A DNA stretch of 64,000 nucleotides from DASWJZ01 sp963761005 (GTDB taxonomy: Bacteria > Pseudomonadota > Alphaproteobacteria > Rhizobiales > Afifellaceae). The notes under the pieces are model-generated. The model saw only the letters and a list, made by a program, of their open reading frames with translations, had not been told where the DNA came from and did no database searches. Positions 1-8,704 of the stretch are shown here, piece by piece. The position numbers and the translations under genes were made by a program. The stretch covers positions 110,496 to 174,495 of the forward strand of contig CAVXFK010000025.1 of assembly GCA_963761005.1 (NCBI GenBank), in the 5' to 3' direction. Position 1 is the stretch's first letter, and every line of letters starts with the position of its first letter.

Positions 1-1
1 T

Positions 2-283
2 TGCGCCCGCGAGGGTATGGACGAGCAGGATGTCCTCGCCAACGGCTTGACGCTCTGCTGTGCAGGGTTGCTGTGGCCGACCGTCGCGACACCACTGGAG
101 ACCGAGCGGCTGAATGCAGCACTGTTTGAAATGCCCGGAGAGAAGGACAGGTATGGCTTTCGCGCGCTGAGCTGCGGAACGGCGCTCCGTCTCAGCCACG
201 GCGTGCTTGAAGCACTGCACCGTGGCAAGCCGCTCAAGCCCGAAGCGAGACTTTGGAGACGGTTTTTGCGAACCAGCGCGTAA
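2..283 (+). CDS. Hypothetical protein, 5' end outside window
   Basis: The reading frame is open to the left edge of the window and ends at a TAA. An internal ATG at 17 would give 88 residues. I recognise no domain; the C-terminal third is rich in Arg and Leu. It converges on the cyclic-nucleotide-binding gene that ends 8 bp away, so it is not part of that operon. Its codon composition resembles the neighbouring coding DNA, which favours a real gene. It does not look like a nitrile-hydratase-leader precursor peptide. Function unknown. Confidence 0.4.
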   Translation, partial: CAREGMDEQDVLANGLTLCCAGLLWPTVATPLETERLNAALFEMPGEKDRYGFRALSCGTALRLSHGVLEALHRGKPLKPEARLWRRFLRTSA

Positions 284-290
284 CGACGGC

Positions 291-794
291 TCAGTTGACG
301 CGGCCGGCTAGAAGACCGATCAGCCGGATGAAGCGGTCCCCGGCGACGTGCAGCGCATCAAGCACACCCTCGTCGAGCTCATCGGAATCGGCGCCACCGC
401 CTGCCGTCCGCAGGCGGTCGGACAGGAATACGGCAAGCGCCCGATAGAAGCGTGCTGCGAAAGCCGCATCACTGGAGAAACGCGCAAGGATAGCCTCGCG
501 GGGCACGGCAAGCAGCAAGCAGTCGGTGTTGGCAGAGACGGACGCCGACGGCAGGCGCTTCTCCACGAAAGACATCTCGCCGACGACGTCGCCGACGGCA
601 AGGCCGGAGATACGCTCGCTCTCCGCCGCGGTGACGGAGAGTTCGCCCTCGATGACGAAGAACAGATGGCGCACCTCGCGCCCCGCCCTGATCAGCGTTT
701 CGCCGGCCGGAACCTTGCGCAGCTCTCCCGCCTGGCGCAGCCAGATAAGGTCGCGATCCTCAAGGTCGCCAAGAATGTAGAGCGCTTTCCGCAT
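291..794 (-). CDS. Cyclic-nucleotide-binding-domain protein of the NHLP export operon
   Basis: This 167-residue protein is essentially one cNMP-binding-type beta barrel. The stretch PAGETLIRAGREVRHLFFVI (about residues 29-48) and the GDVVGEMSF turn (about 87-95) are typical of the Crp/PKA-like fold. No DNA-binding helix-turn-helix follows, so it is probably not a transcription factor. It is the last gene of a four-gene minus-strand operon, starting 3 nt after the second ABC transporter, which itself carries a related N-terminal extension. By inference it is an accessory or sensory subunit of the export machine. Whether it binds a nucleotide cannot be told from the sequence. Confidence 0.75.
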   Translation of the reverse strand: MRKALYILGDLEDRDLIWLRQAGELRKVPAGETLIRAGREVRHLFFVIEGELSVTAAESERISGLAVGDVVGEMSFVEKRLPSASVSANTDCLLLAVPREAILARFSSDAAFAARFYRALAVFLSDRLRTAGGGADSDELDEGVLDALHVAGDRFIRLIGLLAGRVN

Positions 795-797
795 GGC

Positions 798-3326
798 TTA
801 CTCGCCTATCAGTTGGCGTTCCGCCAGCTCGGCGAAGACGCCGCGCCTGGCAATCAGCTCCGAAAACGACCCGCTCTCCGCAAAGCGACCGTTCTTCACA
901 ACGCAGATGCGGTCGGCCTTGCGCACCGTGGAGAGCCGATGCGCGATCGTCACTCGCGACACACGCATTGCGTCGATCGCATTCGACACGACCGCTTGCA
1001 CGGCATTGTCGAGAGCGCTGGTCGCCTCGTCGAAGAAGAGAATACGCGGCTTTCGCGCGATCGCGCGTGCGATCAGAATGCGCTGCCGCTGGCCGCCGGA
1101 GAGCGTGCCTGCGCCTTCGGTGATCGGCGTGTGGACACCCATAGGAAGCAGCGCCAGATCGTCGGCGAGCCCGGCCAGCTCCACCGCCCAGAGGCACTCT
1201 TCGAGCGAGAGGTCGGATGCCCCGCGGATGTTCTCCAGGATGGTGCCGGCGAAGAGGGAACTCGATTGCAACACGACGCCGATCTGTCCGCGCACACGCG
1301 CAGGATCGAGACCGGCAAGGTCCTGGCCGTCATAGAGGACGACGCCGGTGCGCGGACGCTCGAATCCGAGAAGCAGCCGCAGGATCGTCGACTTGCCCGA
1401 GCCCGAGCTGCCGACGATTGCCATGTGCTCGCCGGGCTTCAGCGCAAACTCCAGCCCGTCGATCAATGGCGGACCGTCCTCCGAGTAACCGAAGCTCACA
1501 CCGTTCGCTTCGATCCGGCCGCTGAGTGCGCCGGGGTCGGCCCGGCCGCTTGCCGCCTCCAGCTCGGCGGCCAGAATGGGCCGCGCCCGCTCCGCCAGCG
1601 GCTGCACGAGGAGGATGCGCAGGAGCGCCTCGCAGAAGGAGATGAGCGACGCCTGGAAGATGCCGAAGGCCGTCAGGAAACCGATGAACGCTCCTGTGGA
1701 GACGTCGCCTCGCGCGAGGAGCGCGGCAGCCGCGAACAGCGAGGCAAGCGTGATGATCTGCCAGGGGTCGGCGAAAGCGCTAAAGCGGTTAGCGACGCGC
1801 GCGCCGCGTGCGACGACCGCCTGTTGGCGATCGTAGAGCACACGCCAGCGCGCCATAGCGCGAAGCTCCGCGGCGGCCGTTCGCAGCTTCGCGATGCCTT
1901 CCAGTATCTCGTAGGTAACCCCGGCGAGCCGCCCCTCGATCTTGGCCGCACGACGAAGTGGCGCCATCTGCAAGAAACCGCTGATGAAGAGCGCAACGAT
2001 GTAGATCAGCGAGGGCACAACAGCCACCAGCGCGAGCCGTGCTCCTTGCGCGAACATCAGCGCGAGATAGACGAGGGAGAACAACGCGGTAACGCCGCTG
2101 GACAGAAGTACATCGACGGTTACCGCGCGCATCGCTTCAACGCCCTGGATGCGCTGGTTGAGGTCGCCGGCGGCAATCGTCTTGAAGAAGCGCGCCGGGA
2201 GCTGCAGCACGCGGTCCGTCAGCCCGACAGCGAGCTTTATCGCCGTCCGTCCCTCGATGCGTGCCACCGCGTAGGCTTGCGCGACATGGGACACGGCCTG
2301 CGCCAGCGCCGCCGCAACGAGGGCGATACCGACCGCCGCCAAGAGGCCGACCTCACCCGTCGGCACGATGTCGGAGAATACCCAGGTGGTGACGAGCGGA
2401 ACGGCCAGGCCGACAAGGGCCCCGAGCAGGCCTGCCGAGGCAATCATCACGAGGTCGTCGCCGATGCCGGAGAGGGTGCGCCAGGCGAGCTCGCCAAAGC
2501 CCTTCAGCGTGTCGGGGAACGGCGCGTGGCACACGTAGGCGACACCGTCATAGGCGAGCGCTTGCTTGCCGCGAATCGGCCTCCCCTCCCCGTCCAGGTA
2601 CGCGCGCCGGTGGCGGCACAATGCCTCGATCCGGCCGTCGTCGATGCGACGCGCGATCAATGCACCGAGATCGAGGCGCCACCATCCTTCCGGGAGGACG
2701 ATGCGCCGCGCGCGAAAGCCTGAGAGCCGGGCGTGATGGGCTACGGCGGAAAAGTTGTCGGCCTCTCTCCCGGGGCGGGTGCGTCGCACAGCAACACCGA
2801 GCGTCGCGGCCACGGTCGCGAGCGCCTCCTGAAGCGCCCCCGCGCCCGCGCCGCGCGACGGGCGCCCGTCAGTCGACCGGCTGACAAGGCGCGCGATGTC
2901 CCGGCTGTCCCGCTCCGCGTCGAGGCCGGCATGGTCCTTGTCCAGGGCGACGATGAAGCTCTGCATCCGCGCGACGATTTCGGCCCTGTCGAGGCGAGGG
3001 GGGCCCGAATCCTCGTCAATCGCCTCCGATGAGGACGCTGCAAGGGCCGCGCCGTTGAGCCACGCAGCGGCGCTCTCGGCGAGCCCGGCATCGTCCCCGT
3101 ATGCAGGCGTGAGACGCGTGCCGTCCGTCGCAACGAGACTTAAGCCGAGCCGCCCGTCGCCGTTGACGGGGAAGACGTGCCGCCCCGCCGGCACCACGGC
3201 GACAAGCCGGCGACGTTCGGGCGAGACAAGATAGACCTCGACAACGCCCTTCTCCACGAGCCAGGGCGTCTCGCCGCTTGGGAGTGGGAACGGCGCACCT
3301 GCGCTGAGATCGAGTGCCCCCGCCAC
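798..3326 (-). CDS. NHLM/NHLP-type bacteriocin export ABC transporter, permease/ATPase (second subunit)
   Basis: 842 residues. The N-terminal ~250 residues form a non-membrane extension beginning with a cNMP-binding-like barrel. A six-helix type-1 ABC membrane domain follows (about 270-560), then an ATPase with Walker A GSSGSGKST, signature LSGGQRQR and Walker B ILFFDEATSALD. This order fits the second transporter of NHLM (nitrile hydratase leader microcin) systems, family TIGR03797, which exports ribosomally made modified peptides. The start lies 3 nt after the stop of the C39-peptidase transporter, so the two are probably translated together and act as one export complex in the inner membrane. 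Confidence 0.85.
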   Translation of the reverse strand: MAGALDLSAGAPFPLPSGETPWLVEKGVVEVYLVSPERRRLVAVVPAGRHVFPVNGDGRLGLSLVATDGTRLTPAYGDDAGLAESAAAWLNGAALAASSSEAIDEDSGPPRLDRAEIVARMQSFIVALDKDHAGLDAERDSRDIARLVSRSTDGRPSRGAGAGALQEALATVAATLGVAVRRTRPGREADNFSAVAHHARLSGFRARRIVLPEGWWRLDLGALIARRIDDGRIEALCRHRRAYLDGEGRPIRGKQALAYDGVAYVCHAPFPDTLKGFGELAWRTLSGIGDDLVMIASAGLLGALVGLAVPLVTTWVFSDIVPTGEVGLLAAVGIALVAAALAQAVSHVAQAYAVARIEGRTAIKLAVGLTDRVLQLPARFFKTIAAGDLNQRIQGVEAMRAVTVDVLLSSGVTALFSLVYLALMFAQGARLALVAVVPSLIYIVALFISGFLQMAPLRRAAKIEGRLAGVTYEILEGIAKLRTAAAELRAMARWRVLYDRQQAVVARGARVANRFSAFADPWQIITLASLFAAAALLARGDVSTGAFIGFLTAFGIFQASLISFCEALLRILLVQPLAERARPILAAELEAASGRADPGALSGRIEANGVSFGYSEDGPPLIDGLEFALKPGEHMAIVGSSGSGKSTILRLLLGFERPRTGVVLYDGQDLAGLDPARVRGQIGVVLQSSSLFAGTILENIRGASDLSLEECLWAVELAGLADDLALLPMGVHTPITEGAGTLSGGQRQRILIARAIARKPRILFFDEATSALDNAVQAVVSNAIDAMRVSRVTIAHRLSTVRKADRICVVKNGRFAESGSFSELIARRGVFAELAERQLIGE

Positions 3327-3329
3327 CGC

Positions 3330-5468
3330 TCAAACCTCGAGCAGCTGTGCATAGGGGCCGTGCGACGCGATGAGCGAAGCGTGGTTGCCGCGCTCGATCA
3401 CGGCGCCCTGTTGCATGACGATGATCTCGTCGCAGTCGCGGATCGCAGAGAGTCGATGCGCGATGACGACACAAGTCGCGCCGCGCCACCGGATCGCCTC
3501 CATGACCTTCAGCTCGGTCACCGTATCGAGCGCGCTCGTCGCTTCGTCGAGCACAATGACCGAAGGGTTGGTGACGAGCGCCCTTGCGATCTCGATCCGC
3601 TGGCGCTCGCCACCAGAGAAATTGCTCGCGCCTTCGATCACAGGCGAATCGTAGGCGCCGGGGCGCGAGGCGATCAGATCGTGGATCTGTGCGTCGCGCG
3701 CTGCGGCGATGATATCGGCGTCGGCGATCGTCTCGTCCCAGAGCGTGAGGTTGTCGCGCACCGTCCCCTCGAACAGCACGACCTCCTGCCGCACGTAGGC
3801 GAGCCGCGAGGCAAGCGCGGCGCGCGGCCATTCGTCCAGCGCGCGCCCGTCGATCATGACGCGCCCTTCGCGCGGCCGCTCAAGCCCGACGATCAGCTTA
3901 CCGACTGTGGACTTGCCCGAGCCGGAGGCGCCAACCAGCGCGATCCGCGCGCCGGGCGGAAGCTCGGCCGAGAAGCCGTCGATCAGCGGCGGGTCGAGCG
4001 GCGCGTAGCCGAACGAGAGCGCCTCAAGCATGACCCTGCCGCGCGGCAGCGTGCCGTTGAAGGGCGGATCCCCGGCCGCGACGCGAGGGTCGGGGTCCTG
4101 GTCGAGGATGTCGTCGAGGCGCTCGGTATAGGAGCGGACCTGCGCCAGCATCATTCCGAAGCCGGCAAGCTGCGTGACCGGCGCGCTAACACTTGCGGCA
4201 AGCGTCTGGTAGGCGACGAGCTCGCCGAGCGTCAGGCTCCCGTGCATGACCAGTGCTCCGCCCCAGATGAGCACGAGTGCTATAATGAGCGCGCTCGACA
4301 GGCGCGGCATCGCCCCTAGCCAGACCGAGTTCCGCGCGATCCCCTGACGGCCGTTCTCGAGGTTGACGGTCAGCCCAAGCCATCGCGCGAAGATCATGTC
4401 CTCAGCGCCGGAAGCCTTAAAGGTCTCAATGTCCTTCACGCCGGCGATGCGCGCGCCGGCGAGCTTCCCCTCGTCGATGGACACCTTGCGATAGCGCTCG
4501 GCAAGCACGCGTCCGACGAGCGTGATCAGCGCCAGGCTGCCAGCGACCAGCGCCAGCACCGCGAGCGTCAGCGGCACCGAATAGAAGAGCATCACCCCGA
4601 AAAGGAAGACCGCCGTCACGAGGCCAGCGCCGACCGTCGCGACTTGCCCGGTCAGCGTCTGCACCAGGCCCTCGTTGAGCCGAAGCCGGTCGGCGACCTC
4701 GCCGGCGAAACGACTGTCGAAGAAGGCGATCGGCAGCGTCATCATCTTGGCGAAGAGCGCACCGCCGGTGTCTAGGCTCATGCGCACGCGCGCATTGAGC
4801 AGCACCTCCTGCTGCACCTCAAGAAGGATGAAGCGCACCGCCGCGGTCAGCGTCATCGCGATCAAGAGCGGCAACAGCCAGTCGTCGATCCGGCGCACCA
4901 GGATGTCATCGACGAAGATACGGCTGAAGACCGGCAGTACGATGCCCGGAATGACCAGCGCGACGCTCGCCAGGAACACGTAGAAGAGCGCTCCCCTGAC
5001 GCCGGCGAAGCGGGTAGCCACCGAGCCGGCGATGCTCGGCCGCGTATCGCCGCGCACAAAGTCGGGCCCCGGCACGAAGGTGAGCACCACGCCGGTGAAG
5101 CCCTTCTCGAATTCAGCCAACGTCTCGCGCCTGCGTCCAAAGGCCGGATCGCTGATCCAGACCGCATTGTCGCTCACGCGCTCGACGACGACGAAATGGT
5201 TGAAGTTGATGAAGGCGATCAGCGGCAGCGGAAGCTCGGCCAAGTGGTGCGGCTCCGCCTTCAGGCCGCTTGCCTCAAACCCGAAGCTTCGCGCCGCGCG
5301 CAACAGCGTCGAAGCCTTGGCGCCGTCGCGGGAGACGCCGCAAAGCGCGCGCAACTCGTCGAGTGGAACGAAGCGGCCGTGAAAGCCGAGGATCATGGCA
5401 AGCGAGGCCGCGCCGCACTCCGCCGCTTCGAGCTGCAACACCGTCGGCGTGCGGCGTCGTTTCCACAC
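3330..5468 (-). CDS. NHLM/NHLP-type bacteriocin ABC transporter with C39 leader peptidase
   Basis: 712 residues. The N-terminal peptidase C39 domain (about 8-125) has its catalytic triad visible: Cys18 in EAAECGAASL, His91 in NFNHFVVV and Asp107 in WISDPAFG. Six membrane helices follow (about 160-440), then an ATPase with Walker A GASGSGKST, signature FSGGERQR and Walker B VIVLDEATSALD. This matches the TIGR03796 type, which cuts the leader after a double-Gly motif and exports the core peptide. It lies between the membrane fusion gene and the second ABC gene, with 3-nt spacers on both sides. All key residues are present, so it should be functional. Confidence 0.9.
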   Translation of the reverse strand: MWKRRRTPTVLQLEAAECGAASLAMILGFHGRFVPLDELRALCGVSRDGAKASTLLRAARSFGFEASGLKAEPHHLAELPLPLIAFINFNHFVVVERVSDNAVWISDPAFGRRRETLAEFEKGFTGVVLTFVPGPDFVRGDTRPSIAGSVATRFAGVRGALFYVFLASVALVIPGIVLPVFSRIFVDDILVRRIDDWLLPLLIAMTLTAAVRFILLEVQQEVLLNARVRMSLDTGGALFAKMMTLPIAFFDSRFAGEVADRLRLNEGLVQTLTGQVATVGAGLVTAVFLFGVMLFYSVPLTLAVLALVAGSLALITLVGRVLAERYRKVSIDEGKLAGARIAGVKDIETFKASGAEDMIFARWLGLTVNLENGRQGIARNSVWLGAMPRLSSALIIALVLIWGGALVMHGSLTLGELVAYQTLAASVSAPVTQLAGFGMMLAQVRSYTERLDDILDQDPDPRVAAGDPPFNGTLPRGRVMLEALSFGYAPLDPPLIDGFSAELPPGARIALVGASGSGKSTVGKLIVGLERPREGRVMIDGRALDEWPRAALASRLAYVRQEVVLFEGTVRDNLTLWDETIADADIIAAARDAQIHDLIASRPGAYDSPVIEGASNFSGGERQRIEIARALVTNPSVIVLDEATSALDTVTELKVMEAIRWRGATCVVIAHRLSAIRDCDEIIVMQQGAVIERGNHASLIASHGPYAQLLEV

Positions 5469-5471
5469 GCC

Positions 5472-6725
5472 TCAGTTCTCGCTGCCGGCGATGCCGGGCA
5501 CCAGCCAGCCCACCACCGGCTGATGGCCGACGACGACTTTTCCGTCGACGAGTGTCCCGACGCTCGTCCCGCCGGACGGTCCGTGCGACGACGACCAGGC
5601 GAAGCCGGTACGCGTTTTGGTATCGCGCATCAGGTCGACGCGCACCTCAATCGGCGCACCGCCCGCCAGCATCTGGCTGACGAGCTCGTCGTTGCGCAGC
5701 ACCCGGCGCATGCCGGCGGCCGTCGCCGGCAGCGGCGAGACGGAGGCGACCTCCCCGATCATGTGGCCGTAGCGCTCGCGCTCCACCGTCGACGGCACGA
5801 TCTCCGCCGGCATGCCGGCACGAATGCGCTTCCCGTCGGCGGCCGGCACATAGAGCAGCGCCTGCGTGGTGTCGCCGCGATTGATCGGCGCCAGCGTCGC
5901 GAGGGGGCTTCCCGCAGCGACGACGTCGCCGACCGCGACCCGCAACTCGGTTACCTGCCCCTCGCTCGTCGCGCGCACGCTCTGCTGCTCAGTCAGGTTG
6001 GAGCGCAGGCGCTCCGCGGTGCGACGCGCCTCGTCTACTCCCCTTTGCTCGTCGAGCATTGCAAGGCTGGCGCGGCTCTGACGCTGCGCCGCCGCAACCC
6101 CCATGGCGGTCAAATCGTCGCCGAGGCCCGACAGACGTTCGCGCGCATCAGCGATCTCGATCTGCGTTTCGATCAGCGCATCCTGCCGGGCGAGACCCTG
6201 CTTCACGAGACCACTCACGCGCCGCTCCTTTTCCTCAAGCGAGGTCAGCCGGTCGTTGAGCGCCGCCTGCGTCTGTTGGATCGTGACGCGCCGTTCGTTC
6301 TCGGCAGCGGATTCGCGCTTCTCCTGCTCGTCGTAGAATTGCTTGAGGCGAGCGAGGCGCTCCTCCGCAGCCGCAAGCTGGTCTTCCGCATCCGTCAGCT
6401 GGCGCGCCATCTCCGAGCGTCCCAGCGTCGCGACCACCCGACCGGCTTCGACGACATCGCCCGGCGCAATAGTAAGCGTCTGCAGTCTGCCGGCGTCGCC
6501 GGCGACGATCTCCACCAAACCGGAGCGGTCGATCAGGATGCCGTTTGCCGCGACCTTGATCGGTACCTGCGCCACGGCCGCCCATATCCCGGCGGCGACA
6601 ATCGCGACGGCGACGGTCGCGAGGATCAGCCATTGCGGCCGGCTTACAAGCCGCAGAGGCGCGTCGAGCCGCTCTGGGCTCGCCATGCGATCAAGCGCCG
6701 CTTGTCGAAAGATCGGCTCCGCCAT
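5472..6725 (-). CDS. HlyD-family membrane fusion protein of the NHLP export system
   Basis: The start is placed at the ATG giving MAEPIFRQAALDRMASPE, because that N-terminus matches the FR-x-AL-x-R-x-SPE signature of NHLP secretion proteins (TIGR03794). An ATG 21 nt upstream is also possible. One membrane helix lies near residues 34-56. After it come the first half of a biotinyl-lipoyl fold, a long helical hairpin rich in Glu, Gln and Arg (about 95-240), the second lipoyl half (VTELRVAVGDVVAAGSPL) and a beta-barrel C-terminus. It links the inner-membrane transporter to the periplasm. As the first gene of the operon its promoter must lie within 6726-7000, which is partly IS110 debris. Confidence 0.85.
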   Translation of the reverse strand: MAEPIFRQAALDRMASPERLDAPLRLVSRPQWLILATVAVAIVAAGIWAAVAQVPIKVAANGILIDRSGLVEIVAGDAGRLQTLTIAPGDVVEAGRVVATLGRSEMARQLTDAEDQLAAAEERLARLKQFYDEQEKRESAAENERRVTIQQTQAALNDRLTSLEEKERRVSGLVKQGLARQDALIETQIEIADARERLSGLGDDLTAMGVAAAQRQSRASLAMLDEQRGVDEARRTAERLRSNLTEQQSVRATSEGQVTELRVAVGDVVAAGSPLATLAPINRGDTTQALLYVPAADGKRIRAGMPAEIVPSTVERERYGHMIGEVASVSPLPATAAGMRRVLRNDELVSQMLAGGAPIEVRVDLMRDTKTRTGFAWSSSHGPSGGTSVGTLVDGKVVVGHQPVVGWLVPGIAGSEN

Positions 6726-6867
6726 GACGAAAAGTCGAGGCTCCAACGAAGTGCCTAAGGTTACATTACGCCACCTGACGCAACGACGCGAAACTTACCG
6801 GCAAGGTTATCTTCGGTGGAGATCGCCTATTAAGCCTGTCCAGGGAACGACAGAACCAAGGCGTCGC

Positions 6868-6974
6868 TTCACCGCGCAGGGGACATCGCCCCCCTTGCCT
6901 CGATCGGCATCGATATCGGGAAGGACATCTTCCATGTCGTCGCCTTCGGCGCTGACGGCAAGATGCCCGGCGTG
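6868..6974 (+). mobile_element. IS110-family transposase remnant (N-terminal codons only)
   Basis: The plus strand here encodes LASIGIDIGKDIFHVVAFGA plus a few more residues. This is nearly the same as the start of the IS110 transposase at 47411 (ASIGIDIGKDVFHIIGFGAD). Homology ends abruptly after the GADGK codons. No initiation codon or remaining protein is left, so this is a scar. It sits between the NHLP export operon and the XRE-cupin gene, where the export operon's promoter or precursor gene would be expected. Confidence 0.75.
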
Positions 6975-7002
6975 AGGCGGGGATCACAACGGATTGACCG
7001 AT

Positions 7003-7574
7003 TCAATAAGTCGGCGGCGAGTTGAGCCAAAGGATCACGGCCGGCTCCGTTTTGGAGTTGGCATAGCCATGCGGCTCGGTCGAGCGGAAGAATGCGGCAT
7101 CGCCCTGCGTGAGCGGAACCGTCTCCTTTCCGAGGAACAGGTCAATCGCCCCTTTTATCACATAGACGAACTCGTTGCCGGCATGCACGATCTGCCCGTC
7201 CGAGCGGCCGCCTGGTTCCACGTGATGCAGGTTCACCTGGAACAGCTCGCCACTGCTTTGGCCTGAGATCAGCTCAAGCTTGATGCCGTCGCCGCTGCGA
7301 ATGAGCGGGGCTCCAAGAATGGCGCGATCCCGAGCTCGCACGATCCGGCGTGCCCCGCTACTTTCCTGCGGCGCCAGGGTCCCGATGTTCACGCCGAGCG
7401 TGGCCGCGATGCGGTGAAGCATGTTCAGCGAAGCGGCGGTGCGGCCGTTCTCCAGCTTCGAAAGGAAGCTGACCGTGCAGCCGCACCCCTCTGCCACCTC
7501 CGCAAGCGTCCGCCCCAATTCCTGCGGATCTCGCGAATTATCCGCCCGGTCTGCTGCGGATCACTTGGCGGCAT
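7003..7574 (-). pseudogene. XRE-family regulator with cupin sensor domain, frameshifted after the first helix
   Basis: The main open frame starts at a TTG at 7518, inside the HTH, and reads RTLAEVAEGCGCTVSFLSKL then a cupin domain (about residues 95-170; EPGGRSDGQ, GDAAFFRSTEPHG). The missing HTH start is in the other frame: an ATG at 7574 overlaps the end of the hydrolase gene and reads MPPSDPQQTGRIIREIRRNW. The two pieces join if one G is restored in the GGGG run at 7513-7516. XRE-cupin proteins usually repress polyamine or amino-acid catabolic operons by sensing the substrate. As last gene of the transport/hydrolase operon it is the natural local regulator. A sequencing error in the G-run is a real alternative to mutation. 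Confidence 0.75.
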
Positions 7575-8625
7575 TTTTCTTCATAGCGAGACCCGCAATG
7601 AAGTACATGACGCAGAACACCACGACCCGATACATCACCGCAGAACCGGGCGGAATGCAAATGAAGGAAAGTGCGTTGGCGCCGAGCTTGCCTGCTTCGT
7701 GCGCAAGACGGATCACTTCATAGTCCGTGAGGCCGATCGGCTCGGCGAGCTCGCCCATGATGTCGCCCGAAGCCGGCCCCGCTCCGCCGATGACATCCAT
7801 GTCCCAGTGACAATAGACGGCTTCGGTACCCTCGAACGCCTTCGGCAAGAGCTTGACCGTCCCCTCGATCCCAAGCTCCGTGCGCAGGCGCCAGGAGGAG
7901 ACGAAATGCGCACCCTCGCGGTAGAAGCGGCGGAGGATATCGGCATATTCCAACATGCCGCGCTCGCCGATCTCGACAAGGTTCCGCGGCAGGAAGTTCT
8001 TGAGATCGCGGTAGACGTTGGCTTTCCAATTCGCGGCGCCGGCGACGCGCGGGTCGTAGGTCGAGTTGTCGATCGGGCGCGAATCCCAATGGGTGTCGAG
8101 GCTGATCATCCCGACCTTGCCCTTGGTGCGCTCCGACACCGGCTTGGCTATGGCATAGGAGCCACAGGGTGAATTCTGGCCGATGACGATCGGCACCGCG
8201 CCGGCGGCAAGCGCATCGTTGACCTTCGCCTCCACCGCCGCCTGCGCTTCGAGAATGACGTCGACGGTCGCCTCCGTATTGGCGCGCTCCGGTATCGCCG
8301 CGTCCCCGTAGTCGACGACCCTCATCGTCTCGAAGACGTCCATGTCAAAATCGAGGATATAGCTGAAATAGCGTGCCGACTGCTGGCGGACGCGCTTTGG
8401 CGACGCGAGCCATTCCTCCTTGCCGACACCGGCGAAATCCGAACCCCAGCCGGCCACATAGGGTGCGCCGATGATAACCACGTCGGCACCCTTCAGATCC
8501 TCTTTCGAGATCGCATGCGGCACGCCGAGGAAGGTCGGCATGTCGTCGGCAAGCCGTGGATATTGCTTGCCGGAGTAAGCATCCGAGCTCGAGACTTCTT
8601 TCCAGGACGGATACGGATTGGCCAT
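7561..8625 (-). CDS. Arginase/agmatinase-superfamily hydrolase (ureohydrolase fold)
   Basis: The start at 8625 gives MANPYPSWKEVSSSDAYSG (354 residues); upstream codons overlap the binding-protein gene and look non-coding. The arginase fold is shown by SLDTHWD (Asp177, His179, Asp181) and HWDMD (Asp275, Asp277), which correspond to two of the manganese or nickel ligand motifs. The usual first motif GGDHS is replaced by GQNSPCG (149-155), so one metal ligand is altered. The C-terminus ends in a hydrophobic stretch (about 328-348), unusual for a soluble ureohydrolase. With an ABC importer upstream it probably hydrolyses an imported guanidino or related compound. The substrate cannot be named. 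Confidence 0.8.
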   Translation of the reverse strand: MANPYPSWKEVSSSDAYSGKQYPRLADDMPTFLGVPHAISKEDLKGADVVIIGAPYVAGWGSDFAGVGKEEWLASPKRVRQQSARYFSYILDFDMDVFETMRVVDYGDAAIPERANTEATVDVILEAQAAVEAKVNDALAAGAVPIVIGQNSPCGSYAIAKPVSERTKGKVGMISLDTHWDSRPIDNSTYDPRVAGAANWKANVYRDLKNFLPRNLVEIGERGMLEYADILRRFYREGAHFVSSWRLRTELGIEGTVKLLPKAFEGTEAVYCHWDMDVIGGAGPASGDIMGELAEPIGLTDYEVIRLAHEAGKLGANALSFICIPPGSAVMYRVVVFCVMYFIAGLAMKKNAAK

Positions 8626-8704
8626 TTGCGCCGGCTCCAGTTCTCTCGTTGGTAGCGGGATGGCGGAGCGGCATGTCATGCCGCCCCGCCTCGGCATTGG
8701 ACCG

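Noticed and set aside
348..2723. A long plus-strand open frame (791 codons) across the NHLP ABC gene
   Set aside because: It is antisense to a gene with clear ABC motifs and encodes an Arg/Glu-rich sequence without any domain. In GC-rich DNA such shadow frames are expected. The same holds for 5196-6758, 13257-14486, 16451-18064 (minus), 35186-36712, 49558-51006 (minus) and 53265-54593.
6850..6880. GGAAC-N16-CGCT as an EcfG promoter
   Set aside because: The -10 element deviates and it lies inside IS110 debris without a downstream gene.
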